Source of the DNA: Monosporascus cannonballus
Lineage: Eukaryota; Ascomycota; Sordariomycetes; Xylariales
Assembly: GCA_004154925.1 (NCBI GenBank)
Contig: QJNS01000065.1
Coordinates: 9,614-73,613 of the forward strand
Reading direction: 5' to 3'
Length of the DNA: 64,000 bases
Part shown: positions 49,090 to 61,600 of the stretch, one piece after another
Layout of the letters: every line of letters starts with the position of its first letter
Position numbering within the stretch: position 1 is the first letter of the stretch
Translations under genes and position numbers: made by a program
The notes under the pieces: model-generated
What the model saw: the letters and a program-made list of their open reading frames with translations, nothing else
Databases searched by the model: none
Told to the model about the DNA's origin: nothing

Positions 49090-51239
49090 ATTTTTTATTT
49101 ATGGAACTAGTTTTTTTCTGCGTTAATAAGTAATTTTGCGTTCTGTAAAACTTAAAAAACTTTATAAACGTATTCTGCATATATTTTTCCCGTTTCTAAG
49201 AAAATAAAAATATCGTTAAAATAACAGACGACGAAAATATTAAGGTATTTTTGTAACACATAATTTATTATCTGTTAAAAGGTTACTAGTATGTTCGTAA
49301 ATCCTATTAACGTAACCAAATATTTAAATAATTCGTATTTCGTCCTAAAAGTTATTTTTTATTCGTATTCTTTTTTAATTCTAATAATGTTATATTTATT
49401 TTGAAAATCTAATACTATAAACCATTTAACTCCGTAAAATTGGTTTTTTATTTCCGTAATTAAAAGTAATAGTATTTGGTCTTTAATAATGATATCGTTT
49501 AATTGCTGGTAGTTAATTATAAGTTACAATTTTATATTTTTCTTTAGTACGAAAAATATTGAATATCCCGCTAATAATTTCGAAAGTTAAATTTATTATT
49601 TTTGTAACCGATTTTTCAGGTATTCTTTAAAAATACGTAATTCGTTTTTATTAAAATTATAAATAAGATAAAATTTCGTTAAAGATCCTTTTTTAATAAT
49701 TATTTTATAATCTTATTCATAATGTTTTAATAATTTCGTATTAAGTTCCTTTTTAAAAAACTACTTATATTTATAATATTTATAATAATATATCGGTTAA
49801 ACTTTCTGATTTTTGGAGCTGTTATTTTTGCTATTTTAGATCGTTATTTAATCGCTTTAGTTTCGCTCTAATAATAATAATAATACATCGTATTTTTTGA
49901 TATCCATTTTTTTCTTGTATTTTATATTTTTAGATAATAAGGTTTTTGTCGTATCTTTATACTTACATTCGTTATTATTATTAATCAAATAATAAGATTT
50001 GAATTTTCTTTGGTTTTTATCTGCTAATAAGGTATAAAATAAATTTTACCTGGCTAATCCCGTTATTAAGTAAGATTCCGTACAGGCATATTCATAATAA
50101 TCTTAAAATTATATCTTAATTCCCGAATAAAACGATATCGAAATTAATTATTTGATATTATCCTTGGATAAAAGTTTCGAAATAATTAATTTTGCATATA
50201 ATTCTTCCGTTATTGTAAGCAAATTCCTAACTTTCGGTATTTATCATTATATAAGGTTTTAACTTATATCTCTATAATAATTTAAACTTATTAATTATAT
50301 TTCGTATAATATAATTCCCGCCCATAATTGCGCAATCCATTATTACAATTTACCAATACGTTCCGATTCGTATCTCCAAAATGATAAGGTTATTAACGGC
50401 TTTTATTATCGCGTTTAACGCCTTTTTCGGGAATTCCTTTTAATTCTTTTAGGTTTAGTTATTTTACGGCTTTTTTATAAGTAACCTTTTTCTTTTAATT
50501 TCTATTCGAGTTTATCAAACCTTATTTATATTTCTTCGTTTAACGCGCTAAATTACTATAACTGTTATTATTGCCGGCATATTATTCCTTTAAATTATAT
50601 TAATTATTTTTAATTTTGTTATAATTCCTTTCTTTATTAAATAAATTATTTTCTTATATTTACGATTACATCTTATGATGCGTCGTCCAAATTATCTTTC
50701 CAGATATTTTCTGTAAACTAACGTATTTTTTCTTTGATAATATTTTTTAAATGTTTATAATAAATATTAATTGAAAATGAAAATCCGTAATAACTTTCTG
50801 GTAATGCTTTTTTACCGTACATTAGATTAACTTTTTTTCCGTTTGGTAATTATATTATCCATAATAACAAAAAGGGTTTTCTTATAGGCATAATTTTTTT
50901 CGGGCCAATTTTTTATTTCAGCTAATTACTGGATATTTTCTGGTGTTATAGTTCGAAAAAATTAATATTATTACTTATTGTCCTTATTATTTCCGGTACG
51001 GTTTAAAAAATCGAATCCTTTATAGTATATACGAGTAATTCGTACGTAAATATATTATTTTTATTTTTCGTAATCGGGATATTTTCATTATTAACAATAT
51101 ATGGCGTATATTTTGCCGTATCGATTAGGGTTTCCGAAACAAAAAGTTTTTATTTAATTTTGATATTTACGTAATTATTCTTATAATACTTTTTATTATA
51201 TTCGCAATAGTTATTAAATTAACTTTCTGGCTTTTTATA

Positions 51240-52363
51240 TACTTCGTTAAATTTTTTATCGTAATAATCCCTATTAAACCTTTTGCTACAAATGGCCCGG
51301 TACGTATTTAGGCCGAATTATATTAATAAATTTACTTTCGTCCTTTTAACCTTTTTTGGGTTATCCCTTAGGTATAGGTTTTTAGTTATTTTAACGGGGT
51401 TTTTTAAATACCTTGCATTACGTTACCTTATGTCCTATTTTATTATAATTATAACATTTAGTTTAATTCCAGTTTTTCTTATAATTCTTAATTTTATAAA
51501 TCCTGGTTTTATACCGCAAAAATTATTGTTACGTTAAAGAACGTTAATATTAACCATATATCGAAATTTATTATTATTTTTTAAATGCTTTTAATACGTT
51601 ATACGTATTATTACTTATTAATCTAAATTATTATAATAATATAATCCGAAAAATAATTATGCCGATTAAATTTGAAAAATTCCTTTTATATTTCCTTTTT
51701 AGGGCGTCGAAAAATTTAGTTATTAATATTTTTTGTCTTTAATTTAATTTAACGGCTAATTAAATTAACGTACTACCGTAATTAAATATTAATCTCTTTT
51801 ATCGTAATTAGTAAATTTGCACTCCGGCCTTTATTTTTTCGTTTATTATCTTGAAAAATTTTATTAATATGTATTCGAATTATTCGTAATCGCTATAAAT
51901 TTGTATTATTTTTAGATTTTATTTTTCGATTAATAAAATAATATATTACCTTATTACGGGCTTAAACCAAATAACCGTATTTTTAATAAATTATTTAATT
52001 ATAAATCTTACTTATATAACAAACATAATAAATTAAATAAACAATACCTAAAATATATACGGTATTACGTTAAAAATAATTATAATTTAATTAAACTCCT
52101 GTCGAAAAGTTTTAACTTAAAAAACTTAAGGACTTTTTTTAATTTTTTGATAAAATTTAGCTAAATAATTTGGTTTATTTAAAAAAATTTCCCGGTTTCG
52201 GAAGTTTTTTTTTCCTTAAGTTTCTTATAGATAGCTTAAAACACGTCGTAAGATCATTATTATTTCTTTTAAGCTGGAAAATGCGTTCGTTCATAATATC
52301 CAAACGTCAAAAAGCTTTTTCGCGAAAAAAGCGAGGTTTTTCCTTTTCGTTCTCGGATTCCAT
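51240..52363 (-). pseudogene. Gag of B2, RIP-inactivated
   Basis: The minus strand starts with an ATG at 52363 (MESENEKEKPRFF) about 120 bases inside the 5' LTR. A CCHC zinc-knuckle remnant (KCYNYNKIGHK) lies at about 51430-51470, one Cys having become Tyr. Several stops and shifts intervene. The start region keeps GC-rich codons. Confidence 0.6.
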
Positions 52364-52482
52364 TCCAGTATCCGAGTACTTAAGGACCTGATAAATAGGC
52401 TATTCGGGCTGTTTGCTAATAAATATAATGTCGGCGATATTGCTCAAAGTTTAACGGTATTATTAAATAAAATTTTGTAACG

Positions 52483-52899
52483 TATAACGGCTAAAAAATT
52501 TAATTAATTATTAAACCTTAGTTGTACGGGTTTATATTAACAGAAATATCGTAAAAATCTAAGTAACAAATATAATAATTATATTACATCTTTTAATACC
52601 AAAAGTACGATATTATATTATAATTAATTAATATTAATCAATATTATAATTTAAAATTATTTAAATTATAAAAATAATAAATATTTTATATTTAACTTTT
52701 TTATCCTGTCGATCTTGACTTTATAAGCTTTACGATCGATCCTATTAATCCTAGCTTTATAAGCTTTACGATCAATCCTGTCGATCCTGGCTCTATAGGC
52801 TTTACGTTCGATCTTGTCGAGCCATCACGTGATTTAACCCACATGGCTTAGTTATTCGTTGCGACCGTTTCCGAGACCGCAACTTGTTAGGTCATAACA
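52483..52899 (-). repeat. Right LTR of B2 with 36-bp internal repeats
   Basis: 417 bp ending GTTAGGTCATAACA. The three 36-bp units recur at 52718, 52754 and 52790. The last 120 bases are nearly free of RIP damage while the first 200 are strongly damaged. It is the 5' LTR of the minus-oriented element. Confidence 0.9.
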
Positions 52900-53620
52900 T
52901 TTCCATACAATTGTATAGCAAATTGTTAAGATCGAAAAGGTATGTTTATTTATATATATTTAGATGAAAAAATAAATCAAAATAAAACTTTTTCAAATAC
53001 TTAAATATTCCCCATTTCTTTATAACTTATTAAAATATTAATATTGTGTCTTTATTAGTTATTATATTATTAATATGTAAAAACAAGGTATTAGTTTTGT
53101 TTACTTTTCGTTTTTATGTTATATCTTTTTATTTAATATATAACTATATTGGGACATGCATTTGATAGCTCTTATAATATAATAATTATATGTTAAAAAG
53201 TTATGAATTTTCAAACATAAACATATAAAATGTATAGCAGATAGATTTATCGAAAATATAAAATTTTTAAAAAATATTATATACATACAGCAAATTTTTA
53301 AATATTTTTATTATGTAAAGACCTCAACGCTAATAATAATACCTATGGTAGCTTATTTTTACGACTTTTATTTGAATTTTAAAATGTTGTTGAAAATATA
53401 GCGATTTTGGCGATTTTGTATGGGAAAACGCTGGCGCGTTGAGTGTTACGGCCTGGTCACCCGTAATGTCTTCCAACATGTACGAGTACATATAGACAGC
53501 TGTAAGCACCAGGATGATTGCCACAATTGCGATCATTCCACCGATCTTTTGCCCTGGTGGCGTGATGGTATGGTGCAGCCATAACATTGAGGGGGTGGAG
53601 CGCGGATGGGGGGGTCATCT

Positions 53621-54168
53621 TATGCAGTATTGATATATCAAAACCATATTGGTATATCGAAACCATACGGCGTTACACAGATCGCCATCACCGGATCCGT
53701 TACTGCGCCAATTATGATCAACAGAGAATGCTTACCCAATCTGCAAGACTCCTCCAACGGGCAGAGGTCGCATTCAGGCTATTCTCTGGTTGTAATTGTT
53801 ATTTGATTAAGCTTTCTGTAACCTCATGACCATAGCAAGAGCCAAATTGAAGAATTATGAAAAATCGTCCCTGAAAGTCATACGGCAGACACTATCGAGT
53901 TCTGGTTTCGTGTGAAGGAATAATTATTTTTAATAGCGCGTCTAGACAAAGGATACATTGACGGGTTGTCAGGAGTTTCTATAAGTCCTGGGTGTCATAC
54001 GTAATAGTTACACCAATTCTGAACCAACCTTGGGGCTATGGGCAATATGTAGGCACGACCTGGTCCAATTATGGCGTTGTTTTAACCCACGTAACATCAA
54101 AAGTTACAATAAAGTAAAGTTGAAACTAAGATCAAAAGACAAGCGGGGATGGAGAAAACGTCGCACAG
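53621..54168. other. Intergenic between element D and the reductase gene
   Basis: Balanced composition begins at about 53.4 kb. Near the start is a short direct repeat TATATC(A/G)AAACCATA (about 53634-53670). No gene is recognised. The 3' untranslated region and terminator of the minus-strand reductase should lie at about 53.95-54.17 kb. Confidence 0.5.
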
Positions 54169-57100
54169 CTACAACCCCCATGCCTCTACCCAAGATGCCA
54201 TGTCCCTCTGCTGGATGGCCCTGAGATGCCTTGCAGTCTCACTCGCTGCCAACAGGTTTTTGATATCAACATCGGCGACGTCGTTCTCTCCGCCAAGTAA
54301 AGACTGCTTGTAGAAGTCGAGAAGCTTTAGCGCCGGGTTTTGGTGAACTAGATGGGTACCGCTGCCGCCGTTACCCCCGTCGGCGCCTCCGTCCGCCTCT
54401 CGCTGCTCAACCTTGGCGATCCACTGAGCCGGAGAGAGTCGGGCAAGTGGTGATGACGCCCTATCAAGTGCTGGGAGGAGATCAGACCAGGAGCCGATCT
54501 GGGGGTTGACAACGTTGTACAGGACAAATTTATCCGATAGGGCGGTGGTAGTAGCGGTGAGCTGGCAGATGATGTTTGCCAGCTCGTCCACGGGCACCCA
54601 GTCGATTCTGTTTCTGCCGAGGGAGTCTGGGGCCGCGCCAAGGAACTTGGAGCTGATAGCCAGCGAGGGCAGCCACTCGGTCGGATTCCAGGTTCGTCGT
54701 TTGCCGGAAATGGGGCCACATATTTGGCCTACGCGAAGCACAACTGCAGGAGACGACGACGACTCTGCGTAGACTTTAAGTAGACTTTCACAAATGTATT
54801 TCGCCTGTGCGTATCCCATCGGCAACAGATTGCGGGCCTGTTCGGCGCTGATGACGTCCTCCGGGACGGTGCGACCGGCTGAAGAAGAAGAAAGTGTGGC
54901 AGCAGAGATGCTGGAGACGAACATCACCGGGGGTCGCCTATGCCCAGCCACGGCCAGATCTAGCAAGTTGACAAGAGCCTGGATGGCTGGCTCAAAGGAG
55001 CCCACGCTGAGGAGGAAGTTTACGGGAAACGCGTTGTGGATGATGGAGGTTGTCTCACCCACAAGCATTGCGTACTCGTCATCCGACAACCCGAGTCTGG
55101 GTTCCTGAATCTTCGCTTGCATGAAACGCACCCGCCCTTGCTCCTCCTCGCTGGCAGCGGAAGCAGCAGCGGTATCTGGTGGCAGACCGCCAACCTGTTG
55201 GAGGAAGACTATGTGTTTCGACCTGGATACGGGAATTCCGCTTCGGTTCAGGCAGATGACCTTCTTCACGTCGGATCTCGAGAGTAGGGACGACAGAATG
55301 TACGAGCCCAGAGAGCCGGTGGAACCTGTTAGAAGAACGGTCGCTCCGCGCTTGTCTCCGTTGTCGTCAGGCTTTGCAGCGGGCTGCACGCTCAATTCCT
55401 GTACCTTTTCGGTGAACCTAGCAAGAATCTTCTCGACCTCGCTGGGGCCGGCTTCTCCAGGCGCTTCCGCGTCGCCTGAAGAGGATAGGATAATGGACAA
55501 AGTGCTTGCCATCTGTCGGATTGTCGTCGTGGAGTACCAAAGCTTGGGAGTAATTTTTTCCAGTCGATCTTGGCTAGTTCCGTGCTGGCGTAAGGCAGCT
55601 TTCAGGCGTGCCAGCAGGATGAAGGTGATTAAGGAGTCTATGCCGAGACTGAGCAGGTCATCATCGGCACTCAGCTGGGTTCGATCGTCAGGGAAGTCCA
55701 GCGTTTGCGTATGCAAATCGAGTAAGAAAGGAACCAGGTCGTCGATTTGGGTAGATACGATCGGCATCAACTCACTGGTTAGGAGTCCCTTTTCGACGTC
55801 GTTGTAGAGTTGGTCGATCTCGCTGTCATACTGAGCAAGGGTGAGTCGTCTCTGGACGGTTCCCTTGGCGGCTCGTAGAAAGGGCTTGCTCGGCTTGGCA
55901 ATTAATAGTAACTCCTTAGGAACCTGGCCGAATTTGGGAGCATTCTTATTGGCTTGGTCGACTAGGGGCCATATCTCCTCGCGAGCTTGGGCCTCATCGG
56001 CTGCGGCTTCATCCAGTTCGATAAGCATACACATGCGGAAGCGATAGGATCCGGCAACAAGCACACCCTTAACATTGGGGGCGCGGGCCACTTGTTGCTC
56101 CATATCGGTCGGGTCCATCTTGAGCCCGTTGGACATGACAACCCAGTTGTCTGCTCTACCACGGTAGATCCACCAGCCGTCCCCAGTCGGGGAGAACAGA
56201 TCCGAGGTTCGGTATTCTGCTTCGAGATGCGGGTACACGTGAAAGAAGCCAGACGACTCAACAGCCCGACGGGTGCGAGGGTAGACAAGTTCGTATAAAC
56301 CAGGGACCATCTCCTCCATACGCTGGCCAACATCAATGAATTTGAAAGTGTTGTAATGTGAGCTATCCCCAGAGGACTCAAATTGACCGACAGCACCTTC
56401 GGTGCTCGCCATGAGGGGATATAAATGCCTGCAGTGCTTAGCTAACTCGGCACCGCGCGCAGGATCCAGAGGCCCTCCCATATAGGCGACATGGTCCAAC
56501 TTGGAGAGTGTCTCGAGCGCCGGAGCATGGGTGAGCAGAGACTCGAGGACCGAGGGAGGCAAGACGACCGCATTGCATTTTCCAATATCCAGCACAGCGG
56601 TGATGTGCATAGGTGACAATGGCGTGCCGGACGCAGGCACCACCAACGTATTGTCACAAAACACTGAGGCCATAGCTGGGCCTATACCCCCGAGATGGAA
56701 CATGGGGAAAGGCAACAAGACGGTTGTCTTATAGAGGAGATCTCGCATTAGGTTGGTCCCATTAGGCGCCGAGAAGTCGTTCTGCAGGAAGGACGGGAGA
56801 ATGCTGGCGCCCGAATGATTCCAGAATATAGGCTTCGGATGGCCTGATGTTCCCGATGTATGCAGGCCCATGAAGCGGACGTCCTTGACCTCATCCCAGG
56901 TGCTGTCAAACGGGTACAGGCGTGCCTGATCCCGACTCATCAGTTCCTGATAGCCCAACGCTACATGGGCATCGACAAGGTCCTCGGTGGCTGTTCTGAG
57001 AGGTTCCAGCTTGTCGGCCATTTCGGGGGCGTAGAGAAAGCTCTTGGCTCCTACGGTTGTAAAGAACTTGCGGTTCGCTGGGATTGGGTTTGCCAGGGAT

Positions 57101-57455
57101 GGGTACACGGCCTATACGTTTATTAGAGAGATGGTAATAGGTATGGACGTTTGACTGCAAAGAAGATATTTTAAGCGGCGAAGAAAAGCCTTACACATTT
57201 GCCGGTCTTCATAGCCGCAAGAACCCAGATGATGTACCGAAGGTCGCTTGGGCCCATGTAGATAAAGGTGTCGTCAGGGCAGTTCTGGTCAAGAAACCAG
57301 GCAGCTCTGTTGGACGCGTTCTCCAGATCGGAAAAGGTAACATCTTGACATTGCCCGTTCACATTCACGACGGTAGCATAAGGCCGTGTGTTTGAAACAC
57401 GACTTCTGATGGCGTTGGGCCATAGATTCTCGGTTGACTGCAGTGCCATGATCAC
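54169..57455 (-). CDS. NRPS-like carboxylate reductase (A-T-R)
   Basis: Two exons, 57195-57455 and 54169-57111, are joined by an intron with GTAAGG and TATAG ends and encode 1067 residues, full length for fungal A-T-R enzymes. The adenylation domain (to about 510) has TSGTSGHPK (about 172-180), STEGAVG (323-329), YRTSDLF (about 387-393), GRADNW and SNGLK (405-418) and the KGTVQRR lysine motif (about 503). The carrier domain has LGIDSL with phosphopantetheine Ser580. The C-terminal thioester reductase has the NADPH motif TGSTGSLG (about 682-689), VSSISA and the short-chain dehydrogenase pair Y854/K858 (YAQAK). There is no condensation domain. The enzyme should activate a carboxylic acid with ATP, tether it and release it by NADPH reduction as an aldehyde or alcohol. 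It is transcribed away from the neighbouring highly reducing PKS, whose product acid is the obvious candidate substrate (inference). It shows no RIP damage. Confidence 0.93.
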
Positions 57456-58602
57456 ATTGGACGGCTAGGAGGTATTCTGTGCAAGAATAAAGGAGCACGA
57501 TAGACAGTTAATGTGCGAGCCAGCAGTCTTGATTGAAACATATATCTTTCTCGGGTAATATTGCCAGTGAGTGAGAATGGCGACTCGAAGCAATGTTTGG
57601 GGAGGGAGAAGATGGCCGTTCTATTCTATTGTGAATGTGACCGTCCTTTAAACGAGATTTTCCGTAGGTAACTTAGGTAGGTAGTTAGTCGCCTGCATGT
57701 AAGTCGTACGTCGAAAAGTCCGAATTTTTCGCACTATGTAGCACCATTATGCAGTCGGTCATTTCCAACAGGTACTTGGCTAACGCAAATTGTTTGTTAT
57801 CCTTCCCCCTCCCCCACGGTTGGGTTGCACTTAAAGCTGTCTATGTTGCATGCACTGCTACGCGCCCTCGTCTCTAACATGACAAGATAAAGCCGTTGCG
57901 CAGTGGTTGGCTAGCCAGGTCCGAGCGGTTGCAAGTGGGCTGCATAGCGAACTCCAAGGATGTCCCCCGCCACGATAAGGCTACACAATAAGCAGTCGCG
58001 GTATTTGCGCTAACCTAAAATAGCAGTGTACTCCATAAAATGTCGATTTGGTATTATTTGATTAGGCACGGAATTTTTATTTATCACAAAGCTAGTCCAA
58101 AAATGAAGTTCCCGCTTATTGTGTAGCCTTATCGCGGCGGGGGGACATGCAGGCGCCGATGTTTACAACGGCCTCGCCTACGTTTAGCTGCATATGTAGG
58201 TCATCATCCTTACCCCCATCCTTTAGGTCCTTGTCAGGGGCTTATTTCACTACCGGATGATGAAGAGACTTAGGGGACAGCCCGGGATAGGACCTACACA
58301 GGAACTCAGGCTCTGGGGTTTGGCTGGTTGCACTCGTTGCCGTATGGCTGGGTCTTACCGAGTCTGGGTCCCCTCTTACTGAGTATCGTTTTGAAGTGAT
58401 ATCGTGGCTATAATACTGGATAGCTGGTAGACTGCCACACATTTTACACGCCTGGTTTGCTATGTTTCCTTGATTGTATCTCTCTCCTGGTTATTCTTGG
58501 GTTTTGATATTTAGTTACAGGACCACCTCTTGAATTGTACTTCGTTCTATTACTTCCTACTCCTGTCATTGGATTCCTGTATCGAATCCTTCGTACGACG
58601 CC
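57456..58602. promoter_or_regulatory. Shared intergenic region of the divergent reductase and PKS genes
   Basis: This 1147-bp region lies between the two start codons and must hold both promoters. Pyrimidine-rich stretches precede the PKS start (58470-58600) as is common in fungal promoters. It contains a 189-bp inverted-repeat element at 57960-58148, and a palindrome TGGCTAGCCA near 57907. I cannot assign a transcription-factor site with confidence. The layout suggests co-regulation. Confidence 0.6.
57960..58148. mobile_element. 189-bp foldback element (MITE-like)
   Basis: The left arm 57960-57993 (ATGTCCCCCGCCACGATAAG...CACAATAAGC) and right arm 58114-58148 are reverse complements over 34 bases with one mismatch and one extra G. 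The 120-base interior is AT-richer and non-coding. The size and near-perfect terminal inverted repeats fit a MITE. I see no clear target duplication. It sits midway between two divergent biosynthetic genes. Confidence 0.75.
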
Positions 58603-61600
58603 ATGGGGTCTCTATCTCTACCCTCCACTTTGCCGAGCAACGACGCCACCCCAAAGAGTCCTGCGAGTTATATCCCAGTGGCTATTTGTGGCATGGCCAC
58701 ACGCCTTCCAGGAGGGATTAGCTCAGCGGAACAACTCTGGGACTTCCTGTTGAACAAGGGCGACGCATGCGCCAGGATCCCTTTCCAGCGGTATGTTACA
58801 CATGGAGTACAGGGAAACGCCTCTGGACCGACCCTCGTGGGTGCCGGCGCCACTGCCGACACGCATGCGCATGTCGCCCAAAGTTCAGCTTCACCAGAAA
58901 CGCCAAACTGGAAAACCCATTCGTACATGTTGAATCACGTCGACATTGGCGCCTTCGATGCGGGCCTCTTCTCCATGACGCAGGCCGAACTGGGTATTAT
59001 GGACCCACAGCAGCGCCTGCTGCTGGAACTCACCCGGTAAGTGATCTGGTGCTGGAAAAGAAAATCGAAGCAGTCGAGATTCGTTGCTGACGTAAAGCCA
59101 AGGGAATGCTTCGAGACTGCTGGAGAGACACAGTGGCGTGGCAAAGACGTAGGTGTGTACATTGGCTCACTGGGAGAGGACTGGAACGACGTCCAGTACC
59201 ATGATCGATATGACCAGCATATGTACAAGGTCACAGGCACCGGTGATTTTGCACTGTCCAACAGGATTTCCTACGAGTACGATCTGAAGGGACCTAGGTA
59301 AGGTGGTCATTTTCCTTGCTTTTCTTGTATTTCTTCTCTGCGTTGACCTGCATCTTACTGCCTTGCTAATAGGGTGTGTAGTTTAGTGGTGAGGACTGCT
59401 TGTGCTGCCTCTTTGCACGCCCTCGACCTAGCTTGTCAGGCATTGCAGACGAGCCAAATGACCAGCGCTCTCGTGGGGGGTGTTAACCTGATCATGAACC
59501 CTGCCAGTGAGTTCAAGCTTGCAAATGCCAGAAGCTCACTCACGCATCACGCTCATGAAACCAAATTGAAAAAGAGACCGAGGCCATGGTGCATTTTGGT
59601 GTACTAAGCAAGGGCGCCTCATCAAAGTCCTTTGATGCCGATGCCGATGGCTATGCTCGTGCAGAAGCCGTTAACATGGTCTACGTGAAGAGACTAGACG
59701 ACGCCCTTCGCGATGGAAACCCCATCCGGGCCGTCATTCGTGCCACGGCGAGCAACTCCGACGGCAAAACTTCTGGCCTGACGAAACCCAGCGGCGAGGC
59801 CCATGAGGCCCTCATTCGGTCCGCGTATCGTGCTGCCGGCCTCGAGGGCGAGATGGGCAAAACAGGTTTCTTCGAATGCCACGCGACCGGCACCGCAAGC
59901 GGTGACCCCGAGGAAGTAGGCGCCGTGGCGAGGACTTTTGGCGACCAAGGAGGTATGTACATCGGATCTGTGAAAGTAAGTCAGGTTATTTTACCTACAT
60001 AGGTGCCCGTCGCGGTTGACGAATATTGGCTGAGCATTGACACTCATTCTCTAGCCTAATATGGGCCATTCAGAAGGGGCTTCAGGGCTTACGTCGCTCA
60101 TCAAGTGCGTTATGGCACTAGAAAATAAAGTTATCCCACCTAACATCAAGTTTAATAAGCCCAACCCCAATAGTAAGTTCTCCTGGACCGATCACTCAAT
60201 TACCCGTCGTCAGGCAGAGTCCACGAGATTCTGACAGGTCATCTATTAGTTCCCTTCAAGCAGTCCGGCCTTCGCGTCCCCACAGATGCTGTTTCGTGGC
60301 CGCAAGACCGCCATGAGCGTGCTAGCATCAACTCCTTTGGAGTCGGGGGCGCCAATGCACATGTTATCATCGATTCTGCCGCCTCGTTCGGAATATCAAC
60401 ACATTGCAAGGGGAATGTTGCGGCAACGACGGGGGATCGACTCCTGGTCTTTACCGCCAATGAGGCCGAGTCAGCTCGTCGTGGCGCCCAAGAGTGCAGT
60501 CGCTTTCTCGCCAACCACCCGGCTCAACTCGACGATACCGCTTACACTCTGGGGCTGCGCCGAGAACATTTCCCTTACCGATCTTTCGCAGTTGTCCGTG
60601 AGAAAGATGCCAGCGACGTGACGTTCTCGACCCCAGTAAGAATGAGTGCAGCACCATGCAGCGTCATATTCGTCTTCACCGGTCAAGGGTCCCAGTGGCC
60701 TTCCATGGGCTCCGCACTGCTGTCGGACCACTCAACTGCCATGCAAGACCTCCTGCTCATGGAGAAAGCACTGGCGACATTGGGCCGGGATATTGCCCCA
60801 ACCTGGGCTTTGTCGGGTATGCACGCGGTTCATTTGATCACTTTTCCTGTGTGATGTTTGCTAACCAGGTTGCGTTGAGACAGAGCAACTCATGTTGCCG
60901 AAGGAAACCAGCCAAGTCTACAAGGCAGAATTATCCCAACCTCTCTGCACTGCGGTTCAGGTAATGGTGGTAAATCACCTAAGGAGATGGGGTGTTCAAT
61001 GCGCTGCTGTCATCGGTCATTCGAGCGGAGAGATCGGGGCAGCCTATGCCTGTGGCGCCATAACAATGGATGAGGCCATCATCTGTGCGTACCTGCGCGG
61101 AAGGGCTATGAATACACGAAAGTCAATGATGCCGGTGCGGGCTGGTGGTATGGCGGCCGTCGGCCTCGCAGCGTCCGATGCCCAGAAATATTTGGTTGAC
61201 GGCGTCGTGGTCGGGTGTGAGAACAGTCCTTCAAGTACCACCTTGTCGGGAGATGAAGAAAAGTTGACCGGGGTACTCGAGGCTATCAAGCAAGACCGAC
61301 CCGAAGTCTTTTCCAAGCGCCTAGCAGTCGACATGGCATACCATTCTCGTAAGATACTCGGACGCTACAATGCTTGGTCAATTATTGATGTATTTATGTT
61401 GACTTCTCTCCGTCGCAGATCATATGAAGGAGATCGGAGAAGAGTACGAACGTGCCCTCGCACCCCATATAGCCAGCAAAACGCCCTTGGTTCCGTTCCT
61501 CTCAACCGTAACTAACGAGGTGATCAAGGGCGACGGTGCGCTCAGTGCCGCATACTGGCGGTCCAATCTCGAATCGCCGGTTCTCTTCAACACAGGTGTC

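Larger units (their letters stand above)
38558..52899 (-). mobile_element. LTR retrotransposon B2, Ty3/gypsy, host of A2
   Basis: 14342 bp including A2. LTRs are 38558-38973 and 52483-52899, with a perfect 5-bp duplication TTTCC (38553-38557 and 52900-52904). The minus strand carries gag near the right LTR (start near 52363; zinc knuckle KCYNYNKIGHK at about 51430-51470) and a polymerase region near 41460-41720 with KYYRKCIG and ITIPLTNFTKK, the end of a gypsy reverse transcriptase. A2 is inserted between them. A plus-strand antisense frame lies next to the left (3') LTR. Decay is RIP-like, but the two ends (39.1-39.65 kb and 52.2-52.45 kb) keep more GC. Confidence 0.9.
38324..53620. mobile_element. 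Element D: inverted-repeat element with TA flanks, host of B2
   Basis: The left end AGATGACCCCCCATCCGCGC, preceded by TA (38322-38323), is an inverted match over about 33 bases (38324-38356) to the right end (53588-53620), followed by TA (53621-53622). A second inverted block TTTCCCATACAAAATC-CCAAAAT-GC lies at 38367-38399 and 53395-53427. The right arm has about 160 extra bases between the two blocks (53428-53587), which encode on the minus strand a short frame with one hydrophobic segment. TA target sites fit the Tc1/mariner group. Without B2 the element would be about 1 kb. No transposase is recognised. Confidence 0.6.

Noticed and set aside
53330..53587. 85-codon minus-strand frame with a membrane segment as a small gene
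   Set aside because: It lies across the right arm of element D and its second half enters AT-decayed sequence; the left arm lacks the corresponding part, so it is likely transposon-associated or chance.
54348..57160. Many open frames antisense to or out of frame with the A-T-R gene, including a 228-codon plus-strand frame at 55121-55807
   Set aside because: The in-frame gene has a complete set of catalytic motifs across the whole stretch; the others show none and are GC-codon shadows.
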